The translations under genes were made by a program, and so were the position numbers. The notes below the pieces were generated by a model. That model did no database searches. It saw only the letters and a list, made by a program, of their open reading frames with translations, and was not told the origin of the DNA. A stretch of 64,000 nt of DNA from Streptomyces avermitilis MA-4680 = NBRC 14893 (lineage in GTDB: Bacteria > Actinomycetota > Actinomycetes > Streptomycetales > Streptomycetaceae): positions 6,200,001 to 6,264,000 of the forward strand of contig NC_003155.5 in the NCBI RefSeq assembly GCF_000009765.2, read 5' to 3'. This document shows positions 51,032 to 61,635 of the stretch, in pieces. Numbering within the stretch: position 1 is the first letter of the stretch; each line of letters starts with the position of its first letter.

Positions 51032-52341
51032 GCCTTCTCCTCCCCGGCGTCGACGCCCTCCTGCTCCGCGTGCGTCTGCTGGGCCCGTGCCTCCTCCAGC
51101 TCGTGCTGGTGCTCCATCGCGTCGAGCCGGTCGGCCTCCAGCATCTCGTGCACGGAGTTGATGAGCGTCTCCATGTCCACCACGCCCGTGTACTCCCCGC
51201 GCCGCCCGGTCACCGCGACCCGCCCCGCGTTGTCCGTGAGCACCGCCTCCAGGGCGTCCCGCAGCGTGGCGTCCCTGGTCACCGTGTCGGACACCAGGGT
51301 GCCCGCGCGGGCCAGCGACCCTTTGGCGCGCATGAGGTCACCGCGCCTGAGCCACTTGTACGGGCGGCGCCGCCGGTCGAGCAGCAGGATCTCGTTCGTA
51401 CCGGACGACCGGAGCTTGCCGAAGATCTCCTGGAGCGGATCGTCGACGGTCACGGCCGGGTAGTCGTGGATCTCCACGTCCCGTACGCGGGTGAGGTTCA
51501 GCCGCTTCAGCGCGGCGCCCGCACCCACGAACCCGGACACGAAGTCGTCGGCGGGGTTGGTGAGGATCGCCTCCGGGGTGTCGAACTGGGCGATGTGCGA
51601 CCGTTCGCGCAGGACGGCGATCCGGTCGCCCAGTTTGATCGCCTCGTCGAAGTCGTGGGTGACGAAGACGATCGTCTTGTGCAGCTCGTACTGGAGGCGG
51701 ATCAGCTCGTCCTGGAGGTGATCGCGGGTGATCGGGTCCACCGCGCCGAACGGCTCGTCCATCAGCAGCACCGGCGGATCGGCCGCGAGCGCCCGCGCCA
51801 CCCCCACGCGTTGCTGCTGGCCGCCGGAGAGCTGACGTGGATAGCGCCCGTGGAACTCCGCCGGGTCGAGGCCGACCAGGTCCAGCATCTCCTCGACCCG
51901 CGCCTTGATCCGCGAGCCCGGCCAGCCGGCCATCTTCGGAACGAGCGCGATGTTCTGGGCGACCGTCATGTGCGGGAACAGCCCGGAGGACTGGATCGCG
52001 TACCCGATCTTGCGGCGCAGCTTCACCGGGTCCATGTCGGTGACGTCCTCGCCGCCGATGCGGATGCGGCCGCCGGTCGGTTCGATCAGCCGGTTGATCA
52101 TTTTGAGGGTCGTGGACTTCCCGCACCCCGAAGGGCCCACGAAGACGACCAGCTCGCCGGCCTTGATGTGCATGTTGACGCTGTCCACCGCGGGCTCGTG
52201 GCTGCCCGGATAGCGCTTGGTCAGGTTCTCCAGCTCGATGGTGGCGCCGGAGGTCGGGGCCGGGGCCCCGGTGGCCGGGGCGCCGGCGGTCGGACCCTCG
52301 TCGGCAGGGGTTTCGGTGGACGTCCCGGACACGTCAGGCAC
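51028..52341 (-). CDS. OpuC-type ABC transporter ATP-binding protein with CBS domains
   Basis: 437 residues. Walker A GPSGCGKST (~68), signature QLSGGQQQRVGVARAL, Walker B VLLMDEPFGAVD, H-loop FVTHDFDEA. C-terminal tandem CBS domains (~270-400: DLMRAKGSLARAGTLVSDTV, LINSVHEMLEAD) sense ionic strength or nucleotides in OpuA-type systems. Ends with an acidic Gln/Glu-rich tail. GTG 52341, overlapping the upstream permease by 8 bases. Confidence 0.93.
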   Translation of the reverse strand: MPDVSGTSTETPADEGPTAGAPATGAPAPTSGATIELENLTKRYPGSHEPAVDSVNMHIKAGELVVFVGPSGCGKSTTLKMINRLIEPTGGRIRIGGEDVTDMDPVKLRRKIGYAIQSSGLFPHMTVAQNIALVPKMAGWPGSRIKARVEEMLDLVGLDPAEFHGRYPRQLSGGQQQRVGVARALAADPPVLLMDEPFGAVDPITRDHLQDELIRLQYELHKTIVFVTHDFDEAIKLGDRIAVLRERSHIAQFDTPEAILTNPADDFVSGFVGAGAALKRLNLTRVRDVEIHDYPAVTVDDPLQEIFGKLRSSGTNEILLLDRRRRPYKWLRRGDLMRAKGSLARAGTLVSDTVTRDATLRDALEAVLTDNAGRVAVTGRRGEYTGVVDMETLINSVHEMLEADRLDAMEHQHELEEARAQQTHAEQEGVDAGEEKA

Positions 52342-52981
52342 GGATCCCCCTCGGGATGGTCAGCCGTCCGATGAGGACGTACGCGGCATCGAACAGCAGT
52401 GCGAGGATGATGATCCCGATCGTGCCGGCGAGCACCTGGTTGAGCGCGTTCTTGCTGCCCAGGGAGGCGAGGCCGCGGAAGATCTCGTTGCCGAGCCCGG
52501 GTCCCGAGGCGTACGCGGCGATGGCGGCGATGCCCATCAGCATCTGCGTGGAGACCCGGATCCCGGTGAGGACCGGCGGCCAGGCGAGCGGCAGCTCGAC
52601 CCGCAGCAGCCGGGCGGCACGGGACATGCCGATGCCCGTCGCCGCGTCGACCAGCGACGGATCGACCCCGCGCAGGCCCACGATCGCGTTGCGGACGATC
52701 GGCAGCAGCCCGTACAGCGTGAGCGCGATGACGGTCGGCGGGACGCCGAGACCCACGACCGGGATCAGCAGACCGATCATGGCGAGCGACGGCATGGTCA
52801 GAATGGTCGACGTGGTCGTGGTCGCCAGGTTTCCGGCCCATTCGCTGCGATAAGTGACGACGCCGACCACCACACCGATGGCGGTCGCGACGACCATGCA
52901 CTGGAAGACGGCGCTGGCGTGCTGGTAGGCATCCGTGAGCAACTGTTGGCGGTGGCTGCCGAGGTACTCCAGGAAGTTCAC
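52334..52981 (-). CDS. OpuC-type ABC transporter permease (first gene of the importer)
   Basis: 215 residues, five or six helices (VFQCMVVATAIGVVVGVVTY, TMPSLAMIGLLIPVVGLGVP) and loop DAATGIGMSRAARLLRVELP. Starts at GTG 52981, 23 bases downstream of the Lrp gene on the same strand, so all five genes may form one transcript. Confidence 0.88.
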   Translation of the reverse strand: MNFLEYLGSHRQQLLTDAYQHASAVFQCMVVATAIGVVVGVVTYRSEWAGNLATTTTSTILTMPSLAMIGLLIPVVGLGVPPTVIALTLYGLLPIVRNAIVGLRGVDPSLVDAATGIGMSRAARLLRVELPLAWPPVLTGIRVSTQMLMGIAAIAAYASGPGLGNEIFRGLASLGSKNALNQVLAGTIGIIILALLFDAAYVLIGRLTIPRGIRA

Positions 52982-53004
52982 ACGCTGTCACCCCAGAAGC
53001 TCGG

Positions 53005-53487
53005 TCACTCCCGTCGGTCGCGGTCCTCCGCGGCCTGCTCCACCAGCGGGATGATCCGCAGCGGAACGGGGTTCTCCATGACGATCGCCGTGGCGGCCCG
53101 GACGATGCCATCAAAGCCGACAACCCGGTCGATCACACGCTGGAGATCGGCGTTCGAGCGGGCCACCAGCCGGCACAGCATGTCGCCGCTGCCCGTGGTC
53201 GTATGCAGCTCCAGCACCTCCGGCACGGTCGTCAAGTGCGCCCGTACGTCGGGCCCTTGCCCCTGCCGGATCTCGAGCGTCGCGAAGGCCGTCACCGGAT
53301 ATCCGAGCGCCGCCGGGTCCACCTGCGGTCCGAAGCCGCGGATGACTCCATTCGACTGAAGCCGGTCGAGCCGCGCCTGCACGGTGCCGCGCGCGACCCC
53401 GAGCCGCCGGGACATCTCGAGCACTCCGATGCGCGGCTCCCGCGCCAGCAGCACCAGGAGCCGGCCGTCCAGATGATCGATCGCCAC
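53005..53487 (-). CDS. Lrp/AsnC-family transcriptional regulator
   Basis: 160 residues. N-terminal winged helix (HLDGRLLVLLAREPRIGVLE, VARGTVQARLDRLQSNGVI) and C-terminal RAM ligand domain (TAFATLEIRQGQGPDVRAHL, LHTTTGSGDMLCRLVARSNA). I choose GTG 53487, five bases after GGAGGGG, over longer starts at 53508/53517. It is divergent from hpd with a palindromic operator between them, so it probably controls tyrosine degradation in response to an aromatic or other amino acid. Confidence 0.9.
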   Translation of the reverse strand: MAIDHLDGRLLVLLAREPRIGVLEMSRRLGVARGTVQARLDRLQSNGVIRGFGPQVDPAALGYPVTAFATLEIRQGQGPDVRAHLTTVPEVLELHTTTGSGDMLCRLVARSNADLQRVIDRVVGFDGIVRAATAIVMENPVPLRIIPLVEQAAEDRDRRE

Positions 53488-53546
53488 GGCAGCCCCTCCA
53501 GTGGTCATCCTGTACATGCAGCCCCACGCCATGGGCGGTGCACTGA

Positions 53547-54755
<1,209 letters not shown>

Positions 54756-54900
54756 GCGGCGCGGCCCGGGACGCCCGGGAGGAGCTGGCGGCGCCGGTCA
54801 CCCGCAACGCCCTGATCGGCACGGCCGCGGTCTGACTCCGGCCGGCACCGAGGGGGCTGCCGCGGGTTCGGCACCGCCGGCCCGTCGGCGGCCCCCGGGC

Positions 54901-56490
54901 TCAGCGGGCCTCCGGCTCCTGCGGAACCGGCGTCGACGCGCCCGGGGGCGGCACCTGCTCCGTCTGCGCGGGATCCACCGACTCCGCGGCCTCCGGCGTC
55001 TGCGCGGCCTCCGCGGCCTCGGCGGCCTCGGCCTCAGCGGCCTCCACTTCCTCGTCACCCGGCAGCCCCTCCGCGGGCGGCTCCCCGAGTTCGGCTAGTG
55101 TCTCCTTCGCCATCGGAGCGAACCAGGGCGAGAAGTGAGGGTTGATCCGCAGCGCCTCGGCCAGATGGCGCCGCGCCGGTGCCAGCTGGTCGAGCGCCCG
55201 TTCGATCTCGCCGCGGTGGTACGCGTACAGGGCGCTGCGCACCCCGCCCCCGTGCTCCTTGTCCATCGCCTTCGTGGCGAAGCCGAGCGCCTCCTGGTCC
55301 TGCCCCGCCCGGTGCAGCGCCCACCCCAGCGCGTCCGCCACCCGGATGCTCGGCTGCCGCTTCCACTCCTCCCGCAACTCCCGTACCGCCACCTCCGCAT
55401 CCCCGTGGTCGGCCTCGAACTGCCCGACCACCAGGCGGTTGTTCACGCCGCCCGCCGCGTCCTGCCGCACCCGCTCCCGCACCAGGTAGTACTGCACCTG
55501 CGCCGCACCCCCGAGCCCCTGCGACTCGTACAGCTCGCCCAGCTCCACCGCGTACGCGGCCAACGGCTGCTTCGCGAGAGCGGCCCGGTACGCGTTCACC
55601 GCGTCCGACGTCCGCCCCAGCGCGGCCAGCGCCCGCCCCTGCCCGGCCAGCGCCGCGTGCCGGTCGGGATCCGTCCGCAACGCCGTCTCGAAGTACCGCA
55701 GCGCCTGCTCCGGCTCCCCGCGCTCCCACGCCAGCTCGCCCGCCTGCTGCCAGTACACGGCCTGCTCCGCCGGACTGCCCGCCCGCGCCGTCGCGTCCGC
55801 GATCGCCGCCGCCGCGTCCTCGCGCCAGCCCCGCGCCCGGTACACCTGAGCGGCCCGCGCCGCCGCCGCCGGCCCCGCGCGCAGGCCGAGCAGCTTGTCC
55901 AGCGTCTTCCCCGTGGCCTTGTAGTCGCCGAGGCCGTCGTACGCGTCGATCAGCTGCGCGTACGCCGGCCACTGCTTCGGCGCCATCTTCACCGCCGCCT
56001 CCCCCCACTGCTTCGCCTCGCGGTAGTCCCCGCGCGCGTTCGCCAGCGCGGCGAGAGCGCCCAGCGCCTCGGCGTTCCGGCGCGGCGCCACGTTCAGTGA
56101 CGTACGCAGCGCCTCCTCGGCCTTCGGGAAGTACGCGGCGTCGGCCGTCCCCTTCCCCTGCGCGACGTACGCGGCCCCGAGCACCGCCCACGACCGCGCG
56201 TCCCGCGGATGGGCCCGCAGATGTGTCTCGTGATCCGTGACGAGCGCCGCCAGCGCGGGCAGCGCGACGGGCACCCCGGCCCCCACGGCCGCCTTCGCCT
56301 GCGCCACCGGCCCCGCCATCGGGCCCGCCGCAGGCGCCGGCGGCGCCGCGGGTTCCCGCCCGGCCGGCGGCAGCAGCATCAGCACCCCGCCGAGGACGAA
56401 ACACCCGGTGATCGCGCCGATCAGGGCACGCCTGGCAACAGGGGACAGGCCCCGCTCGGAGGGCAACGGCTGTTGCTGTTCGATCTCCAT
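54901..56490 (-). CDS. TPR-repeat membrane-anchored protein
   Basis: About 529 residues: a cytosolic N-terminus, one helix (ALIGAITGCFVLGGVLMLLP), an Ala/Pro linker, then ~9 tetratricopeptide-like repeats (AWAVLGAAYVAQGKG, NAEALGALAALANARGDYRE, RHAALAGQGRALAALGRTSD, RSALYAYHRGEIERALDQLA), and an acidic Ala/Glu tail (GDEEVEAAEAEAAEAAEAAQ). A protein-interaction scaffold; partner unknown. ATG 56490 or GTG 56499. Confidence 0.8.
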   Translation of the reverse strand: MEIEQQQPLPSERGLSPVARRALIGAITGCFVLGGVLMLLPPAGREPAAPPAPAAGPMAGPVAQAKAAVGAGVPVALPALAALVTDHETHLRAHPRDARSWAVLGAAYVAQGKGTADAAYFPKAEEALRTSLNVAPRRNAEALGALAALANARGDYREAKQWGEAAVKMAPKQWPAYAQLIDAYDGLGDYKATGKTLDKLLGLRAGPAAAARAAQVYRARGWREDAAAAIADATARAGSPAEQAVYWQQAGELAWERGEPEQALRYFETALRTDPDRHAALAGQGRALAALGRTSDAVNAYRAALAKQPLAAYAVELGELYESQGLGGAAQVQYYLVRERVRQDAAGGVNNRLVVGQFEADHGDAEVAVRELREEWKRQPSIRVADALGWALHRAGQDQEALGFATKAMDKEHGGGVRSALYAYHRGEIERALDQLAPARRHLAEALRINPHFSPWFAPMAKETLAELGEPPAEGLPGDEEVEAAEAEAAEAAEAAQTPEAAESVDPAQTEQVPPPGASTPVPQEPEAR

Positions 56491-56588
56491 GCCGCTCACT
56501 GTGCGTCAATACGAAGACCACATCCCGGGACACGAAGAGCACCGCGGACGGGGTTCACACCGATGGCCCCGGGTGCGAACCTGTGATC

Positions 56589-57998
56589 ATGAGCCGTAGC
56601 GAAACGTCGCCCGACGAAGATCCACCAGCGACCGGCAACCTCGTGGACCGCCTGCTGAGCGGTCTGCCCGCAGAGGCCCTCCTCACCGACCCGGACGTCA
56701 CGGCCTCCTACGCGAACGACATGGCGAGCTTCTGCGCGGCGGGCACCCCGGCCGTCGTGGTCCTGCCCCGCACGGTGGAACAGGTCCAGCACGTCATGCG
56801 CACCGCCACCGAGCTGCGCGTCCCGGTCGTCCCGCAAGGCGCCCGCACCGGCCTGTCGGGCGCCGCCAACGCCTCGGACGGCTGCATCGTGCTGTCCCTC
56901 ACCAAGATGGACCACATCCTCGAGATCAGTCCCGTCGACCGGATCGCCGTCGTCGAACCGGGCGTGATCAACGCGACGCTCTCCCGCGCCGTGGGCGAAC
57001 ACGGCCTGTACTACCCGCCGGACCCGTCGAGCTGGGAGATGTGCACCATCGGCGGCAACATCGGCACGGCCTCCGGCGGCCTGTGCTGCGTGAAGTACGG
57101 GGTGACCGCCGAGTACGTCCTCGGCCTGGACGTCGTCCTGGCGGACGGGCGGCTGATGAGCACCGGCCGCCGTACCGCGAAGGGCGTCGCCGGGTACGAC
57201 CTCACCCGCCTCTTCGTCGGCTCCGAGGGCTCCCTCGGCATCGTCGTACGGGCCACCCTGGCACTGAGGCCGCAGCCGCCCCAGCAGCTGGTGCTGGCCG
57301 CCGAGTTCGCGTCGACCGCCGCCGCCTGCGACGCGGTCTGCCGGATCATGGCGGGCGGACACGTACCGTCCCTCCTCGAACTGATGGACCGTACGACAGT
57401 GAAGGCCGTCAACGCCATGGCGCACATGGGCCTCCCCGAGACCACCGAGGCGCTGCTGCTCGCCGCCTTCGACACCCTCGACCCGGCCGCCGACCTCGCC
57501 GCGGTCGGCGCGCTCTGCGAGGCCGCGGGCGCCACCCAGGTCGTCCCCGCCGACGACGCCGCCGAGTCCGAACTCCTGCTCCAGGCGCGGCGGTTGTCCC
57601 TCACCGCACTCGAAGCGGTCAAGGGCACGACGATGATCGACGACGTGTGCGTACCACGCTCGCGGCTCGGGGCCATGCTCGAGGGCGTCGAGCGGATCGC
57701 CGAGAAGTACGCCCTGACCATCGGGGTCTGCGCCCACGCGGGCGACGGCAACACGCACCCCACCGTCTGCTTCGACGCCGCCGACCCCGAGGAGTCCCGG
57801 CGCGCCCGCGAGTCCTTCGACGAGATCATGGCCCTCGGCCTGGAGCTCGGCGGCACGATCACCGGGGAGCACGGCGTGGGCGTCCTGAAGAAGGAGTGGC
57901 TGGCCCGCGAGATCGGCCCGGTGGGAGTGGAGATGCAGCGGGCGATCAAGACGACGTTCGACCCGCTGGGCATCCTCAACCCGGGCAAGCTGTTCTGA
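56589..57998 (+). CDS. FAD-linked oxidase, glycolate oxidase (GlcD)-like
   Basis: 469 residues. PCMH FAD-binding domain: VVVLPRTVEQVQHVMRTATE, PVVPQGARTGLSGAAN, TIGGNIGTASGGLCCVKYGV, then the C-terminal cap with GVCAHAGDGNTHPTVC (the HxGDGNxH metal/substrate loop) and ITGEHGVGVLKKEWL, ending PLGILNPGKLF. It oxidises a 2-hydroxy acid (glycolate or D-lactate); exact substrate not set by sequence. Divergent from the TPR gene. ATG 56589; GTG 56583 possible. The next 238 bases hold only a GGGTTCCGGGTCGG-like direct repeat. Confidence 0.9.
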   Translation: MSRSETSPDEDPPATGNLVDRLLSGLPAEALLTDPDVTASYANDMASFCAAGTPAVVVLPRTVEQVQHVMRTATELRVPVVPQGARTGLSGAANASDGCIVLSLTKMDHILEISPVDRIAVVEPGVINATLSRAVGEHGLYYPPDPSSWEMCTIGGNIGTASGGLCCVKYGVTAEYVLGLDVVLADGRLMSTGRRTAKGVAGYDLTRLFVGSEGSLGIVVRATLALRPQPPQQLVLAAEFASTAAACDAVCRIMAGGHVPSLLELMDRTTVKAVNAMAHMGLPETTEALLLAAFDTLDPAADLAAVGALCEAAGATQVVPADDAAESELLLQARRLSLTALEAVKGTTMIDDVCVPRSRLGAMLEGVERIAEKYALTIGVCAHAGDGNTHPTVCFDAADPEESRRARESFDEIMALGLELGGTITGEHGVGVLKKEWLAREIGPVGVEMQRAIKTTFDPLGILNPGKLF

Positions 57999-58236
57999 CC
58001 CCGTACGGGTGAGAGTGCGAAAGCCCCCGGATCCAGCGCACGGGTTCGGAGAACTTTCTTTCGGATGGGTTCCGGGTCGGGGCCGAATGGGTTCCGAGTC
58101 GGTACCGGTCGTGTGAAGGACGGGTGCGGTGTCGCCCGGAAAGGGGGGCGTGCGGCCGGAGCCGCCCGGGGTTGTGCGCGGGTCTGATAGATGTGTATGC
58201 CCAACACGACCCCCGAGCAGATACGGGACGACGGAC

Positions 58237-59847
58237 ATGAGCGCCCCAACCCCGGCCCCCGGTGACGACAGGCCCCGCGAAGGGTATTACCCGGACCCGT
58301 CCATTCCTGGATATGTCCGTTACTGGAACGGCACCGCCTGGGTGCCGGGTTCGAGCCGTCCGGCGCCGTCGGACGGCGAACCGCTCGCGCCCCCGCCCGG
58401 CGCGCGGCACGCCCCGGCCTCCGTCGAGGAGACCGGGCCGCACTTCTTCGACGAGGACCCCGAGCCCGCCGCCGACTCCCGGCGGGTGAGCCCGGCCGAG
58501 GCCCAGCACGGCAGCAGGCCCGAGCCCGCCTCCGCCTGGGGCGCCGAGCGCGCCCGGCAGACCGGCTTCGGCGGCGACCCGGACCGCCGGGTCTCCTGGG
58601 GCGCGCCGCAGGGCGCCGACCCGCGCGTCCCGCGGGCCGCGGACCCGGCCGACGCGGCGCCCCGCCCCGACGGCCGGGCGGGACACCCGGACGGCACCGC
58701 ACGTACGGACGGGACGGCGACGATTCCGCCCGCGGAAGCCGATGGTTCCGGTTCCGCGCAGCCGCCGGCCTCCGCCGGCACGGTGGTCTTCCGGCGGCCC
58801 GGCCACGGCGACGGTGACGCGGGCCCGCGTGACACCTCCGGCCACCAGGGCACCGGCCCCGCCGAGGGCACCATGACGTTCCGCGCGCGGTCCCCGCGCA
58901 CGGGGGAGCAGGACGGGAGCACGCCGCCGGCCGCCGCCGAACAGCCCTTCGCCGCGTCCCCGCCGAGCGCTCAGGCCGCGGCACGGCAGGCCCTGGGCCT
59001 GGACCCCGAGGCGCCGCCCGCAGGCCCGCAGCAGGCCGGACCGCCCCCGCAGCGGGCCGCCTCGGCCCCGCGCCCGGGCGGCCCCCAGCCGTCCGCGCCG
59101 CAGCCCGCGCTGCCGCCGCAGCAGGCCGGCTCCCACTCCCAGCAACCCGCCGGCTCCCTCTCCCCGCAGCCGTCTCCCACCGTCCCGCCACAGGCCGGCG
59201 GCGGGGCCTTCTCGGCGACGCCCATGACGAGTGGCGACGGTGGCGGCCAGCCCTCCTGGGCGCAGCAGGTGCACCGACTGGCGGGGCCCGAGGGCGAGCA
59301 GCCCGTCGCCCCGTGGAAGCCGCCGGTCGACGACATCTTCCAGGCGGCCGCACGCGCCCACGCGGCGGCGCGGCCCGCCGGGCTCGGCAAGCGGCTGGCG
59401 GCACGGCTGGTGGACACCCTGGTCCTGGCGACGGTCACGGGCGTGGCCGCGGTACCGCTCGGCACCAAGGCGATCGACCACATCAACGACAAGGTCGACG
59501 CGGCCAAGCTCTCCGGCGAGACCGTCACGGTCTGGCTGCTCGACGGCACGACCGCGGTCTACCTCGGCATCGTGCTGGGCGTGCTGCTCCTGTTCGGCGT
59601 CCTCTACGAGGCGCTGCCCACCGCCAAGTGGGGCCGCACGCTCGGCAAGAAGCTGTGCGGTCTGGAGGTCCGGGACATCGAGGGCCACGAACCGCCGTCC
59701 TTCGGCCTGGCCCTGCGCCGCTGGCTCGTCTACAGCGTTCCCGGACTGCTCGGCATCGGTGTCGTGGGCGTCCTGTGGTGCCTGTTCGACCGCCCCTGGC
59801 GGCAGTGCTGGCACGACAAGGCGGCCCATACGTTCGTGGCGGGATAG
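58237..59847 (+). CDS. RDD-family membrane protein with N-terminal DUF2510 domain
   Basis: 536 residues. A DUF2510 domain (YYPDPSIPGYVRYWNGTAWV) near 18-40, ~340 residues of Pro/Ala/Gly-rich disordered linker, then a C-terminal RDD domain with three helices (LVDTLVLATVTGVAAVPLG, TAVYLGIVLGVLLLFGVLYE, VYSVPGLLGIGVVGVLWCLF) and GKKLCGLEVRDIEG and WHDKAAHTFV. RDD proteins are linked to ion exchange in some bacteria; role here unknown. ATG 58237. A second RDD gene follows. Confidence 0.85.
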   Translation: MSAPTPAPGDDRPREGYYPDPSIPGYVRYWNGTAWVPGSSRPAPSDGEPLAPPPGARHAPASVEETGPHFFDEDPEPAADSRRVSPAEAQHGSRPEPASAWGAERARQTGFGGDPDRRVSWGAPQGADPRVPRAADPADAAPRPDGRAGHPDGTARTDGTATIPPAEADGSGSAQPPASAGTVVFRRPGHGDGDAGPRDTSGHQGTGPAEGTMTFRARSPRTGEQDGSTPPAAAEQPFAASPPSAQAAARQALGLDPEAPPAGPQQAGPPPQRAASAPRPGGPQPSAPQPALPPQQAGSHSQQPAGSLSPQPSPTVPPQAGGGAFSATPMTSGDGGGQPSWAQQVHRLAGPEGEQPVAPWKPPVDDIFQAAARAHAAARPAGLGKRLAARLVDTLVLATVTGVAAVPLGTKAIDHINDKVDAAKLSGETVTVWLLDGTTAVYLGIVLGVLLLFGVLYEALPTAKWGRTLGKKLCGLEVRDIEGHEPPSFGLALRRWLVYSVPGLLGIGVVGVLWCLFDRPWRQCWHDKAAHTFVAG

Positions 59848-59956
59848 CCGCGGGGCGGGGCGGCGGGCGGGAGCAGTGAACCGTACGTCCCGATTCCGTA
59901 CCCCGTACGGCGGCTCGCCGGATGCGCGGCCGGAGGGTTCGCGGTCGACTCGGGCC

Positions 59957-60712
59957 ATGAGTAGCGAACCGCCGCCCCCGGGCCCCGGCCGACCGGAAGA
60001 CGACCCGTTCAGGAAGCATCAGCCCCCGCCCGCCGAGGGCGGCGGCTCCCCGTACGGCAACGAGCCTCCCGGGGGCGGGCCGCACGGCAACCAGCCTCCC
60101 GGGGGCGACCCCTACGGCAACCAGCCTCCCGGGGGCTCCCCGTACGGCAACGAGCCCCCCGCGGGCGGGCCGTACGGCGGCGATCCCTACGGCGGGGGCG
60201 ATCCCTACGGCGGGGGCGGTCCCTACGGCGGGGGCCCGTACGGCGGCGCCGACCCCCTCTCGGGGATGCCCCCGCTCGCCGACAGCGGCAAGCGGGTGCT
60301 CGCCAGGATCATCGACATGATCCTCGTGGGCATCGTGGTGGTGCTGCTGTCCTGGGCGTTCGGCTTCAGCCCGTACTCGCTGAACGCGGACAGGATGACG
60401 TCCGCCGGCGCGTTCGGGCGGGAGGTGATCGCCGCCGTCCTCTACATCGCGTACGACACCTTCCTGATCTCCAAGTCGGGGCAGACGCTCGGCAAGAAGC
60501 TGCTGAATCTGCGCGTCGCCAATCTCGACAACGGCGCCACGCCCTCCATGCAGACCTCCCTGATCCGCGCGGCCGTCCTGTGGATCCCGTTCGCGTTCTG
60601 CTGCGCCTGCATCTGGACCGCGATCGCGGGTGGTTGGAGCTTCTTCGACAAGCCCTACAAGCAGGGCCTGCACGACAAGGCGGCGAAGACGGTGGTGGTC
60701 AGCACCGGTTGA
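59957..60712 (+). CDS. RDD-family membrane protein with Gly/Pro/Tyr repeat N-terminus
   Basis: 251 residues. The first ~100 are repeats of GGxPYGNEPPG and GDPYGGG type, followed by the RDD domain: VLARIIDMILVGIVVVLLSW, AVLYIAYDTFLISKSGQTLG, KKLLNLRVANLDNG and a third helix VLWIPFAFCCACIWTAIAGG, ending DKPYKQGLHDKAAKTVVV. Paralogue of the preceding gene (109 bases apart), likely co-transcribed. ATG 59957. Confidence 0.88.
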   Translation: MSSEPPPPGPGRPEDDPFRKHQPPPAEGGGSPYGNEPPGGGPHGNQPPGGDPYGNQPPGGSPYGNEPPAGGPYGGDPYGGGDPYGGGGPYGGGPYGGADPLSGMPPLADSGKRVLARIIDMILVGIVVVLLSWAFGFSPYSLNADRMTSAGAFGREVIAAVLYIAYDTFLISKSGQTLGKKLLNLRVANLDNGATPSMQTSLIRAAVLWIPFAFCCACIWTAIAGGWSFFDKPYKQGLHDKAAKTVVVSTG

Positions 60713-60792
60713 CCGGCAGCGCGGCGGCGGCCGGCGGACAGCTCAGCGGAAACCGGCGGGTCCGTGGGAACACGGGCCCGCCGGTGCGTGTG

Positions 60793-60900
60793 CAGGAACC
60801 TTCCGGCAGGTCTCGGGAGCAGGAACCTTCCAAGGTCTCGGGAACAGGAACCTTCCCGCAGGTCTCGGGAACAGGAACCTTCCGGCAGGCCTCAGGAACC
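60793..60900 (+). repeat. ~27-bp tandem repeat with GGAACCTTCC core, four copies
   Basis: Units start at 60793, 60820, 60845 and 60872 (plus a fragment at 60893): CAGGAACCTTCCGGCAGGTC followed by TCGGGAA. Each holds the dyad GGAA-CC-TTCC. It lies between the convergent RDD gene and small membrane-protein gene, directly after the latter's stop. Confidence 0.85.
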
Positions 60901-61170
60901 CGTCGGCTCGGCCCCGGCGGCGACGGAAGCTGTCTCGCGCTGGACCGGAACACGTTCTTCCGGTGTGGCCGGCCGCGAGACGACGGCGGCGGGCGCCGGC
61001 TTCGGTACGGGAACCGTCAGGGCCACGAGCAGTCCGAGGGCGAGCGCGGCGAGGGCGATCACGGCGATCCCCAGGCCCGAACTCGTCTGTGACAGCAGCA
61101 GCATGGCGAGGGTGGAGAAGATCACGGTGCAGGAACCGTAGGCGAGCTGTGCGGCGGTCGGACGAGGCAT
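60892..61170 (-). CDS. Small two-helix membrane protein, unknown
   Basis: 92 residues: TAAQLAYGSCTVIFSTLAML and GLGIAVIALAALALGLLVAL are two helices, followed by a soluble Pro/Ala/Val/Glu tail. ATG 61170 has GAGGA six bases upstream, favoured over ATG 61176. No family recognised. Confidence 0.75.
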   Translation of the reverse strand: MPRPTAAQLAYGSCTVIFSTLAMLLLSQTSSGLGIAVIALAALALGLLVALTVPVPKPAPAAVVSRPATPEERVPVQRETASVAAGAEPTGS

Positions 61171-61276
61171 GGCCATTCCTCGGGGTGGGGGTCTCCCCCC
61201 GGGCCTCTCGCGATGGGGGAGGGTGCGGACAAGTTTTGGATGGCGCCGGGAATCTGGAAATCAAGGGGAGACAACG

Positions 61277-61357
61277 GTGTCGACTGGGCAATCCATCGAC
61301 ATTCCGACGCTCCGCCAACCGACTCTATTCGCCTGCATGCCCCATCGGAACGAGTAG
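61277..61357 (+). CDS. Possible 26-residue small ORF
   Basis: GTG 61277 follows AAGGGGAG by seven bases and opens STGQSIDIPTLRQPTLFACM to a stop at 61357. The good ribosome site is the main support; nothing recognised. It lies in the 465-base region before the protease gene, where 61358-61635 has no other supported gene. Confidence 0.3.
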   Translation: MSTGQSIDIPTLRQPTLFACMPHRNE

Positions 61358-61635
61358 TAAGCGTGACCTAACCCACGGTGCCGGTGCATAGGGGGCGCAC
61401 GGAGTCATGCGGTCCACCAACTGGACACGCCGACGCGCCGGTTGGCGAACCAGGATGCCGTCCGTATAGCGAACGAGCGCTCCGCATAGTGCATTTGATC
61501 TGTCCAAGTCAAGGTCTGTCTTTTCCTGTAAACCTCCGGTCAAATGGCGTCACTTGACACACGCGTAGACGCGCGCGGACCTTCCATCACACTGGACCCC
61601 CCTTCCGCGCGGACGGACGCGGGGGAGGATTTCAA

